NCBI RefSeq assembly: GCF_014641555.1
Contig: NZ_BMHY01000020.1
Span: 1 to 45,914, forward strand
Source: Paenibacillus radicis (ex Gao et al. 2016)
GTDB lineage: Bacteria; Bacillota; Bacilli; Paenibacillales; Paenibacillaceae
DNA: 45,914 nucleotides
Direction of reading: 5' to 3'
The notes under the pieces were generated by a model. That model saw only the letters and a list, made by a program, of their open reading frames with translations. It was not told the origin of the DNA and did no database searches. The first letter of the stretch is position 1. The number at the start of each line of letters is the position of its first letter. Of the stretch, positions 33,840-40,617 are shown piece after piece. A program made the position numbers and the translations under genes.

Positions 33840-34485
33840 TTAAAGAAACGCATCTTCACTTTTGGGTGATGCATTGCCATTCTGAAAAAAGTGATGGATT
33901 TCCTTGTAGGTTTCTTCAGGCTGGTCATAAAACGTCATATTTGATGAATTGATAATCGTCATACATTGCGAATTCGGAATATAAGTAGTTTGTAAACCGA
34001 ATAAATAGGTCGGATAAATGGGGTCAAGATCACCTGAAACGATGACTACAGGTTTGGTATTTCCTTTAAGCTGGACAAAAATTTCATCATGAATGTCTAC
34101 AAAAGCTTCCGAAAGCTCAAAATAGGTTTCAAGTGAAACCTTATAGAAGCCTTCATATAATTGTGAATTCTCAGGACTGTCTGATGTATAAAGAGTGATG
34201 TTTGGAATGACATGATCAGCTAGTAGCTCTATTGAGTTATTTTGAACTAACGATCTTCGGTGCTCTATGAATTTAGCTGCTGTGCTTTTTGGGAAAAATA
34301 ATGGAATTGAGTGCAAGCTGCAACCTAAAACCATTTCCGGTTTAAAAATCCCAAGCAGCACGGCACATTTGCTTCCTGCTCCATGACCAACGGCGAAAAA
34401 AGAAGTAATATTGAGCTTTTCTACAAGAAAAAGTGTGTCCTCGAATAGCGAAGAATATGATAGTGTTGCTGCAAATAAGGAACAA
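33840..34485 (-). pseudogene. Alpha/beta-hydrolase remnant, frameshifted and cut by an insertion sequence
   Basis: From right to left on the minus strand the fragment begins at the insertion sequence edge with IVPYLQQHYHILRY, changes frame to the oxyanion-region motif RGHTFS, changes frame again to FFAVGHGAGSKCAVLLG (nucleophile elbow with Gly in the usual Ser position) and then runs open for 173 residues to TAA at 33840. Typical later hydrolase parts are present (KPVVIVSGDLDPIYP). The coding part upstream of the insertion was not recognised beyond 35793. Two frameshifts, an in-frame stop before the BTAD domain and the insertion make it a clear pseudogene. Confidence 0.75.
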
Positions 34486-34539
34486 TGGAGTTGTCAAAAA
34501 AGTGCAGTTTGAAAATACCCTCATCCAGAAATCCCGTTG

Positions 34540-35364
34540 CTAAGCTGCTTGTGACAGCATTCTTTCGCGATAAATAGCTGGGGGCCAGCCCCCTGGATTA
34601 GAGGTGTAGATCCGCCGCCTGTTGTAATAAACCATAATGTATCTAAAGATGATCGATTTTATATCGGCCATCGGATAGCGCTCCGTGTTGATCTTGTACA
34701 GCTTCTCTTTCTTTAGCGTAGCAAAAAAGCTTTCCATCCTTGCGTTATCATAACAACGACCCGTGCCGCTCATCCTCTGAATGGCGTTACGTTTAGCCAA
34801 ACTCTCCCGGAAAGCATGACTCGTGAATTGGCTGCCTCGATCGCTGTGAAAAGTCATTCCGCGAGCATTTCTCGCTTTGCAGGCGTTCTCAAAAGCTTGG
34901 ATGCAGAGTTCCTTGCGCATGTTGTCGTCCATGGCCAGGCCCACGATCTCTCCGTTGAAACAATCCATGACCGCGGACAGATAGAGCTTGCCGTCTGAAC
35001 AAGGGACTTCGGTGATATCCGATAACCATTTTTGGTTGGGTACTGAGGCTTTGAAGTCTCTCTGGATCAGGTTCTCGCTCTTTTGAGCTGCGGCATCCTC
35101 GCGTGTAATGCCGTTTGGATAACGCTTGGCTTTCTTCAGCAGGTCATGCTTCTTCATGATTCGGTAGACGGTGCTGTAGCTGGTTGTGATCTCGATTTGT
35201 GACAGCGCCAGCAGAATACGCTGGACACCGTAGTTACTGTTGTCTTCATGTTCGCCAATGATGTCTTTGATCTTGACCAGAAGAAGTTGCTGCCGCTCCT
35301 GTTTGGGTATGGGCTTCAAGCTACGGTAATAGCCCGATTCACTGACAGCAAGCACCTCGCACAT
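34540..35364 (-). CDS. IS3-family transposase OrfB (catalytic part)
   Basis: This is the rve-type DDE integrase part of an IS3-family transposase. The catalytic residues are in LSDITEV (first Asp), FHSDRGSQF (second Asp) and NARMESFFATLKKE (Glu). The first methionine gives 274 residues, but the frame is open further upstream and overlaps the end of orfA; relative to orfA it is in the -1 frame. The native product is therefore probably an OrfAB fusion made by programmed frameshifting. An HTH_21-type segment (ALSQIEITTSYSTVYRIMKK) precedes the catalytic core. Confidence 0.92.
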   Translation of the reverse strand: MCEVLAVSESGYYRSLKPIPKQERQQLLLVKIKDIIGEHEDNSNYGVQRILLALSQIEITTSYSTVYRIMKKHDLLKKAKRYPNGITREDAAAQKSENLIQRDFKASVPNQKWLSDITEVPCSDGKLYLSAVMDCFNGEIVGLAMDDNMRKELCIQAFENACKARNARGMTFHSDRGSQFTSHAFRESLAKRNAIQRMSGTGRCYDNARMESFFATLKKEKLYKINTERYPMADIKSIIFRYIMVYYNRRRIYTSNPGGWPPAIYRERMLSQAA

Positions 35365-35423
35365 CTCCTTGACGGTCCATTGATCCCGTCGTTCACGGAT
35401 GTATGCATAGAGCTGGCATGCCT

Positions 35424-35720
35424 TTACCGCTTCCGGTCTTTTGCGAAAAAACCGAGTGCGTCCTTGAGAATTTCATTCGCTCGACGCAACTCGCCGATTT
35501 CTTTTTCTAATTCGATTTCACGTGCCGTCTTATCGGCAGATGCATAAGCGCGTCCGCTCCCGATATGCGCGCCGTCGCCGTGCAGGGTTCTTCGCTTTCT
35601 CCATTCCTGCAGCGTATGGTAGGGCACGCCTAACTGCTCGGCGGCTTTCTTTGATCCCATCTCATCGCTCAATCTTACGGCTTCTTCTTTGAATGTTTTG
35701 TCGTATCGATTCATTGTCAC
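35424..35720 (-). CDS. IS3-family transposase OrfA (DNA-binding part)
   Basis: This 98-residue protein has an N-terminal helix-turn-helix (YDKTFKEEAVRLSDE, KKAAEQLGVPYHTLQEWRK) and a C-terminal leucine-zipper-like helix (IELEKEIGELRRANEILK), as in IS3/IS911 OrfA proteins. It binds the element ends and multimerises. The last codons contain the heptamer T-TTT-TTC, suited to a -1 ribosomal frameshift into orfB. Confidence 0.9.
   Translation of the reverse strand: MTMNRYDKTFKEEAVRLSDEMGSKKAAEQLGVPYHTLQEWRKRRTLHGDGAHIGSGRAYASADKTAREIELEKEIGELRRANEILKDALGFFAKDRKR
35445..35451 (-). other. Putative -1 frameshift heptamer of the transposase
   Basis: On the minus strand TTTTTTC is in the X-XXY-YYZ register of the orfA frame, nine codons before its stop. 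The orfB frame is -1 relative to orfA, as expected for the IS3 family. Confidence 0.6.
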
Positions 35721-35793
35721 TCGTCCCCTCGTTTGCTTTCATTTTATTTCATATGAGGGGGTTTTTCGACTGCATTTTTATCGTAGCACTCCA

Positions 35794-36245
35794 TTGAGCA
35801 ATCTGTTAAAATAATTGGAGGATATTGTAAGGTGTTTGAGGAATGTTATTAGCTGTCAGAGACAACATGTCTCCAGCCAGAAGTGTTCCCGCAACTGTTC
35901 GTTGATCCTGTGGACTTGTTTCTAATTGGAGTCTTGTCGCTAGTTCTATACTTCAGTCGTAAAGTAATTGCTGTTCAATCTAAGGAGGAGATGCTGATGA
36001 ATCTCAGGCTTCTGGTAGCGTCTTTTTTGGAGACCGCGTGGGCTACAGCGATCAGCGCAACAGCAGGAACACTTCTGTCTCTGTGAGTCAATAACATCAT
36101 TCATGTACGTGAATTAGAGAGATTGTTTATCATGCACGTATCTATTCAAATAGGTTGTTTAAACAATCCCAAGGAATGAAATGTTTGTGCTTTTATCTTA
36201 CAAGGAAATGTTCAAGTTAAAGTGATGGCAGCAGGAGGGACGTTA
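35794..36245. other. AT-rich stretch between the insertion sequence and the SEC-C gene
   Basis: Apart from one small possible ORF (35997-36086) no gene is seen. A perfect 12-bp palindrome, TTGTTTAAACAA, lies at 36155-36166; GATTGTTTA at 36121 and TAAACAATC ending at 36168 pair over a wider span. This may be an operator or the promoter region of the gene at 36246. Confidence 0.45.
35997..36086 (+). CDS. Possible small hydrophobic peptide (29 residues)
   Basis: AAGGAGG (35982-35988) lies 8 bases before an ATG that opens a 29-codon frame rich in Ala, Leu and Thr (starting MNLRLLVASFLETAW). The same frame is open upstream to 35883 and there contains a hydrophobic stretch (LFLIGVLSLVLYF), so it could instead be the tail of a decayed gene. 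I do not recognise it. Confidence 0.3.
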   Translation: MNLRLLVASFLETAWATAISATAGTLLSL

Positions 36246-37319
36246 TTGAATAAAAAGATAGGTCGAAATGACCACTGTCCATGTGGAAGCGGAATCAAGT
36301 ACAAAAAATGTTGTCTGGGTAAACATGACAATGAAGAATTTTCAAATCCAGTTAATTTTCTAAACAGTTTCAAGACTCTTAGAAAAGAATCGAAGATTAA
36401 GCAATGCCTACATCCAGATAGGCCAGCATGCTCCGAAAAAATAATTGGAGCTCATTCTATTCAAAACAACAAAATACTAAAACGACTCTCTAGTAATGGA
36501 CATGTTTATATGCCATGCCCTAAGCCAGACAATCCATTTGCAGTTATGACTAAATGGGGACGCAAAGAAGCGACTGTGTTCACCGGTTTTTGTGGTCATC
36601 ATGATAATAAGTTGTTCGAGCCTATTGAAGATGGTCTTTTCGATGGGAGTGAATTACATATCTTCTTGTACACATATCGTTGTTTCGCTGTTGAATACCA
36701 TAAGAAAATGGAAGTAGTTAATATGCAAAAAAATGCGTTTAGACGTAAGCCTTCGTTGATTGGAATTTCAAGAGATGAAGATCCATTTGGTGGTATGCTT
36801 ATGTCTATTGATGATTTCCAACCTGTTAAGAGCCTGTTCGATAAATCACATCTTACTGCTCAGTATAATATTCTATCCAGTGTAGTTTGGGAAATGCCGT
36901 TCTCAATCAATTTTGCAGCTTCAGGTTTTGAAGCACCAACTACTGATTTACAAGGAAATAAATTGCAAAATTTACTAGATGTCAGGACGTTAGCTAAGCA
37001 TACTTTTGTGATTGTCTTTTCTGAAGAAAGTAAGACCTATTGTATTATTTCATGGCTCAAAGATAATGATGAACTCTTTTTTGGATATCGCCAGCAACTA
37101 GAAGCGTTAGATCAACAGCAGAGACAGAATTATATAAATAATACCCTGCCGATTATAAGCGAGAACATCGCATTAAATCCTGAATCATGGGATAGGATGG
37201 AACAGTCAAAGAAAGATGAATTTGGCATGCTTTTATGGGGGATGGCAGAGCTATCTGAACTCAGTGGACATTCTTACAATCGCTTAGAAACTCCTACATT
37301 CGACTTGTTCTCGCTATGA
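36246..37319 (+). CDS. SEC-C motif protein with an HNH-like Cys/His region
   Basis: This 357-residue protein starts at a TTG with AGGAGGG 6 bases upstream (the GTG at 36222 lies before that site). Residues 11-23 are a SEC-C zinc motif, CPCGSGIKYKKCC. A second Cys/His set follows: Cys54-x-His56, Cys62, IIGAHSI (His70) and FTGFCGHHDNKLF (Cys116, His118, His119). That spacing recalls treble-clef HNH-type zinc proteins, although no HNH active site can be assigned with certainty. The C-terminal 200 residues are unassigned. It is AT-rich and followed by its own terminator. A nucleic-acid-related accessory role is plausible. Confidence 0.72.
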   Translation: MNKKIGRNDHCPCGSGIKYKKCCLGKHDNEEFSNPVNFLNSFKTLRKESKIKQCLHPDRPACSEKIIGAHSIQNNKILKRLSSNGHVYMPCPKPDNPFAVMTKWGRKEATVFTGFCGHHDNKLFEPIEDGLFDGSELHIFLYTYRCFAVEYHKKMEVVNMQKNAFRRKPSLIGISRDEDPFGGMLMSIDDFQPVKSLFDKSHLTAQYNILSSVVWEMPFSINFAASGFEAPTTDLQGNKLQNLLDVRTLAKHTFVIVFSEESKTYCIISWLKDNDELFFGYRQQLEALDQQQRQNYINNTLPIISENIALNPESWDRMEQSKKDEFGMLLWGMAELSELSGHSYNRLETPTFDLFSL

Positions 37320-37352
37320 TAGCTATTAAAGGGATTGCTAACCTTTACAATT

Positions 37353-37388
37353 AGGTAACTGCAGCCCAGCGCTGCAGATACCTTTTTT
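37353..37388 (+). terminator. Rho-independent terminator after the SEC-C gene
   Basis: AGGTA-A-CTGCAGC (37353-37365) pairs with GCTGCAG-A-TACCT (37371-37383), followed by six T residues. Confidence 0.92.
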
Positions 37389-37479
37389 ATGCCAATAATC
37401 ACAACTAAAACAATAAGAATAACTTCAAATAACGACAAAAGAAGCTACTATATAACAAACTTCCAAGGAGGCGTTGCCC

Positions 37480-37665
37480 ATGTCCAAGCCCATCCACTTG
37501 TACCAACTCGATATCAATCCCGCCATCGAGCAACACCTGCTCTCGCTCACTCAGCGTCATATGAAGCTGGCAGTCGAACACAGTCGCTGCCAGACATCAC
37601 ATGTGGTGGTCGTAGTAGGAATGCAACGAATAGAACTTAGAAATCCTTTGTTTCCAAGACTTTAA
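37480..37665 (+). CDS. Small protein of unknown function
   Basis: This 61-residue protein begins at ATG 37480, with AAGGAGG 8 bases upstream, and ends 15 bases before the nuclease-like gene. It contains a helical middle (PAIEQHLLSLTQRHMKLAVEH) and a hydrophobic strand (HVVVVVGMQ). I do not recognise it. Tight spacing to the next gene suggests a shared transcript, and a regulatory or antidote role would be typical for a gene of this size and position, but nothing in the sequence shows that. Confidence 0.5.
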   Translation: MSKPIHLYQLDINPAIEQHLLSLTQRHMKLAVEHSRCQTSHVVVVVGMQRIELRNPLFPRL

Positions 37666-37680
37666 GGGGGATAAGAAATA

Positions 37681-38217
37681 ATGGCGCTTCAGGCGGAAAC
37701 TCTGGTAGAGGAGTGGTTAAATAGAAATGGATATTTTACCATTCGGGGCATTCGAGAAAAGTTGAATGAGATTGATTTTCTGGCAGTTAAGAACAATGGT
37801 GATGCGGGTTGGGAGTATATTCATTGTGAGGTGCAGGTCAGTGTCCGACCTATAGCGTATATTAGCAAGCTGACGAAGTCGCAGATGGAGGAATTGGGCG
37901 TGAAATCGAAGACAAGTGCCAAGGCCAGAGACTCTGAGAATATTAAGAACAGCGTAAAAGCCTGGATTGAGCTTAAATATACCTCCGATAAAAAAAAGAG
38001 GCTCAGGGATGCAGTCGTAGGCGAAGCGAATTGGGAGTATTGGTTTGTACACGGAAAGGTGAAGGATATTAACGAGTTGAACTCTATAAGAAATGAAGGG
38101 GTAAAGATTGTGCCGTTCAAAGATATTTTGAACGAGCTCACGCTGAATACAACAGAGCATGGCTTCGCGGCAGCTTCTGCGGGTGATATAATTGAACTGA
38201 TTAAATTGCTTAAGTAA
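37681..38217 (+). CDS. Restriction-endonuclease-like protein (PD-(D/E)XK variant)
   Basis: This 178-residue soluble protein begins AETLVEEWLNRNGYFTIR, the helix-strand opening common to PD-(D/E)XK nucleases. The candidate active site is LNEIDFLAV (Asp32) followed after 17 residues by HCEVQVS (Glu50, Gln52), that is D-x17-E-x-Q, with Gln in the usual Lys position as in some active members of the fold. AGGGGGAT precedes the ATG. It is the middle gene of a three-gene set with a small protein and a membrane protein. The fold call is moderately sure; nuclease activity is inferred. Confidence 0.65.
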   Translation: MALQAETLVEEWLNRNGYFTIRGIREKLNEIDFLAVKNNGDAGWEYIHCEVQVSVRPIAYISKLTKSQMEELGVKSKTSAKARDSENIKNSVKAWIELKYTSDKKKRLRDAVVGEANWEYWFVHGKVKDINELNSIRNEGVKIVPFKDILNELTLNTTEHGFAAASAGDIIELIKLLK

Positions 38218-38243
38218 GGTAGTATATGTAATGAAAAGTCGGA

Positions 38244-38891
38244 ATGGAGGGATGCGATATTCGATTACAAAAGTACACAGTTATTATGTCGTCATTTTTT
38301 TGTATATTATGTTTATTGGTAGGTATATTTATTCAATTTTGTATAAACTCAACTGATGCTAGTGTATTTATTTTGAATATTATGTTAGGTTTGTTTTCTA
38401 GTAGTTTCCTAGTTTTAATAGTATCCCTGCTAGCATATTTTCATGAGAAGAAAAAATACTACTTGCTTGTGCTTGATGATATTAGGGGAGTTTTATTTAG
38501 CTGTCTCGCAATTATTAATGTTCTCAAAAATAGGGATTCATCGATTAGTACAGCAGTATTGTATGGGCAAATAACATCTAAACTAGGCTCAGTAAAAGCT
38601 TTAATGTTGGAGTATGAGTATTTCATACGAAGAAATGAAAAAGATAAAATTATTGATAGCTCGCTAGTGGAAGTCATAAGATTTCAGGGTTTGTATGATA
38701 TTATTTTGGAAAAAACGATTGTTTACCAAAGAAATGAGGTTTCCTTGAAGGAATATGAGATATGGTTTAATAATATTTCTAAAGAACTCATTGGTTTTGA
38801 GAGCATTATTAATAGTTGTCAAGAACTACTTCTTAACAACTCCAAATCATTAATCAAAGACAGAAAACTTGAGTCAGTCTTTGATAAATAA
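38244..38891 (+). CDS. Two-helix membrane protein with a cytoplasmic helical domain
   Basis: This reading of 215 residues has two N-terminal transmembrane helices (SFFCILCLLVGIFIQF and LNIMLGLFSSSFLVLIVSLL) followed by about 140 helical, charged residues predicted to be cytoplasmic. The start is uncertain: ATG 38244 has no good site, GGAGGG overlaps it, and ATG 38286 would shorten the tail before the first helix. It follows the nuclease-like gene by 26 bases. I recognise no family. A membrane partner of the nuclease-like protein is possible. Confidence 0.6.
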   Translation: MEGCDIRLQKYTVIMSSFFCILCLLVGIFIQFCINSTDASVFILNIMLGLFSSSFLVLIVSLLAYFHEKKKYYLLVLDDIRGVLFSCLAIINVLKNRDSSISTAVLYGQITSKLGSVKALMLEYEYFIRRNEKDKIIDSSLVEVIRFQGLYDIILEKTIVYQRNEVSLKEYEIWFNNISKELIGFESIINSCQELLLNNSKSLIKDRKLESVFDK

Positions 38892-38935
38892 ATTCATGAG
38901 TTCGTGAATTTGGTTGCAGACGTATTTTGAAAAGC

Positions 38936-38969
38936 AAAAGAGAGCATCCTTCACCAGATGCTCTCTTTT
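38936..38969 (+). terminator. Rho-independent terminator
   Basis: AAAAGAGAGCATC (38936-38948) pairs perfectly with GATGCTCTCTTTT (38957-38969). It ends the nuclease-like/membrane-protein unit. Confidence 0.9.
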
Positions 38970-39049
38970 CATATAGATATTTTTTAAAAGCCGATTACCC
39001 TGAAATTCAGCGTAGTTGGCTTTTTACGTTGAAGGGAGGATATGAAATA

Positions 39050-39124
39050 ACCAAGGTAATCGCCATCGCCCTAGCTAATCAAAAGGGCGATGTTGGCAAT
39101 ACGACAATGGTAGTGAGTTTGTAA
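39050..39124 (+). pseudogene. Relic of a ParA/Soj-type ATPase gene start
   Basis: The frame reads TKVIAIALANQKGDVGNTTM before a stop, against the usual KVIAIANQKGGVGKTT. Two residues are inserted, and in the Walker A loop Gly is changed to Asp and the catalytic Lys to Asn. GGGAGG and an ATG (39042) lie just upstream, but that ATG is in another frame and is followed by a stop. This is a non-functional remnant of a chromosome- or plasmid-partition ATPase. Confidence 0.65.
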
Positions 39125-39267
39125 GTTTGCTTAGGTTAAGTAGAGCAAAGGGGGCTGACTTGCAGATGCGTATGAAGATTTGACTGATTTCCTTTGTTGG
39201 AAGAGGCTCTTGAAATCGCCAAGTGCGAAAATAAGTCTCTCTTCTTATCTATTGGTATAGCTAGTTG

Positions 39268-39301
39268 TTGATTCACACGTACCTGTCATTGATGGGATGT
39301 T
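39268..39301 (+). repeat. Hairpin element, right copy
   Basis: TTGATTCACACG (39268-39279) followed by a partly palindromic CATTGATGGGATGTTT. The arm is the exact complement of that in the left copy (30462-30497), and the CATTGATGGG core is shared. Confidence 0.55.
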
Positions 39302-39315
39302 TGCCAACATTGTGT

Positions 39316-39356
39316 AAAAACTCTTCCGCCAAGTCCAACGGCAGAAGAGTTTTTTT
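39316..39356 (+). terminator. Rho-independent terminator
   Basis: AAAAACTCTTC (39316-39326) pairs with GAAGAGTTTTT (39344-39354), with a partly paired CGCC/GGC inner part, then further T. No intact gene precedes it, so it probably belonged to the decayed one. Confidence 0.8.
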
Positions 39357-39394
39357 CGAATAGCCATATGAATCCCATTTTTGCTATACTTAAC

Positions 39395-39409
39395 TGATAA
39401 TCATTATCA
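39395..39409 (+). promoter_or_regulatory. Perfect Fur box
   Basis: TGATAATCATTATCA matches the 7-1-7 Fur consensus at every position and lies 45 bases before the AraC-type start codon. Iron repression of that gene is strongly indicated. Confidence 0.88.
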
Positions 39410-39453
39410 ATATTTCTGCAATAAATAAACCATATCAAAGTGTGGGGTAAAAG

Positions 39454-40440
39454 ATGACAGACTTTCATCAAAACTTTAATCTCTTTCTCGATGGGATTGA
39501 GATATCACGGCAACAAGCGAATCGTTCGGAGCAGATGCAGATTCATTCGCATGCAGGTGAGGGAGGCATTCGCCGTCTTGTGCCTCGGCCTGATATCGAG
39601 GTGATCATTTCCGACTTCACCCTTCACAGAAATCGGAAAATGCCTGTAGCAACAGAAACAGCCATGGTAGAGCTTAACTTCTGCTTGCAAGGCACCAGGG
39701 AGATAAGTGTTGAGGGTGTGCAATATGAGTTTGTTCCGGGACGCTGCTCCTTGCAGCTCATAAATGAAGTGAAGGTTGAGTTTGAATTTAACGAGAACGA
39801 GCCTTATCTTATGCTTGGCATAGGAATTCCCATCGTAACATTTCATCATTATATGGAGGCGATTGACGGGGAAAGGGCAGTCGACTTCTTTCGGCTCCTC
39901 AATCAGCGATCTTTTAAAATATTTCAGGGAACGACCGATCCTGCAGCTTCTGTCACTCTCCAGAGGGTGATACAGTTAGCTCAATCCAGTGGCACGAAAA
40001 ACTTCGAGATTGAATGTAGGGTCCTGGAACTATTATCGATGGCGTTTCAGTCTTTTCTGGTGGAAGACCCTTCAAAGCATCGGAAGCTGCCCCATCATGA
40101 TAGGCAAAAAATTCAGGAAGCAAGAGACATTATGCTGGAACGGATGACCGATCCGCCGACCTTGATAGAACTGTCACGTATGATCGGGCTGAATGATTGT
40201 AAATTAAAGACTGGGTTTAAAGCGTTGTACGGAACCACGGTATTCGGTTATTTACGAGAGAAGCGATTAGAGAAGGCTTTTCAGTTGCTGCAGCAGGGAA
40301 CATTGAACGTAACGGAAACCTCACACGCTGTTGGGTACTCCAATTCAAGTTACTTCTCAGAGGCATTCCGAGATAAATACGGGGTTAATCCTGGGAAAAT
40401 CATTCATCATTCTTCCATTTTACTGGGTGCAAATCGATGA
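39454..40440 (+). CDS. AraC-family regulator, iron-controlled (PchR-like)
   Basis: This 328-residue regulator has a C-terminal AraC DNA-binding domain (about 220-322, with PPTLIELSRMIGLNDCKLKTGF and VTETSHAVGYSNSSYFSEAF) and an N-terminal sensing domain containing EFVPGRCSLQ, as in PchR-type regulators of siderophore genes. The perfect Fur box upstream makes iron repression likely. GTGGGG lies 8 bases before the ATG. The next gene, an MFS transporter in the same direction, is the probable target. The ligand would be a ferric siderophore by analogy with PchR. Confidence 0.87.
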   Translation: MTDFHQNFNLFLDGIEISRQQANRSEQMQIHSHAGEGGIRRLVPRPDIEVIISDFTLHRNRKMPVATETAMVELNFCLQGTREISVEGVQYEFVPGRCSLQLINEVKVEFEFNENEPYLMLGIGIPIVTFHHYMEAIDGERAVDFFRLLNQRSFKIFQGTTDPAASVTLQRVIQLAQSSGTKNFEIECRVLELLSMAFQSFLVEDPSKHRKLPHHDRQKIQEARDIMLERMTDPPTLIELSRMIGLNDCKLKTGFKALYGTTVFGYLREKRLEKAFQLLQQGTLNVTETSHAVGYSNSSYFSEAFRDKYGVNPGKIIHHSSILLGANR

Positions 40441-40459
40441 ATGGAAACGATTTTTACTT

Positions 40460-40488
40460 AAGCTGCTCCTCTTCGGAGCAGCTTTTGT
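40460..40488 (+). terminator. Rho-independent terminator after the AraC gene
   Basis: AAGCTGCTCC (40460-40469) pairs with GGAGCAGCTT (40475-40484), followed by TTGTTGT. It separates the regulator from the MFS gene, which therefore needs its own promoter or read-through. Confidence 0.85.
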
Positions 40489-40617
40489 TGTTTGCTCCCG
40501 CTAACCAGTAAAGTACTCCCGGTGCTGGTAGTGGGCGTCTTGCACGCATAGTACCATGAGATCAAAGATTATGAATCTAATCTTATCGCGGTCGTGCTGC
40601 ATGAGGGGAGAAGAGAA

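Larger units (their letters stand above)
34486..35793 (-). mobile_element. IS3-family insertion sequence, 1308 bp
   Basis: The element carries two overlapping transposase frames, orfA and orfB, on the minus strand. Both ends begin TGGAGT read inward and share an imperfect terminal inverted repeat of about 38 bases, with GTGCAG/ATGCAG and CCCTCAT in common. The outer bases CAA/TTG extend the match, so the exact tips could be three bases further out. No 3-4 bp target duplication is evident. It interrupts the alpha/beta-hydrolase remnant. Both reading frames are intact, so it may be active. Confidence 0.88.
38892..39453. other. Gene-poor stretch with a terminator, a gene relic and a hairpin element
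   Basis: This stretch holds the terminator at 38936, a decayed ParA start (39050-39124), the right hairpin element (39268), another terminator (39316) and a Fur box (39395). No intact gene is supported. It forms the right edge of the AT-rich accessory block. Confidence 0.65.

Noticed and set aside
37389..37640. An 83-codon frame overlapping the small gene at 37480
   Set aside because: The overlapping frame starting at 37480 has a well-spaced AAGGAGG and is placed 15 bases before the next gene; the longer frame has no such start.
38254..38361. Alternative ATG frame (MRYSITK...) at the start of the two-helix membrane gene
   Set aside because: It ends after 36 codons. It does raise the possibility of a frameshift or a non-standard start in that gene, which is noted as start uncertainty.
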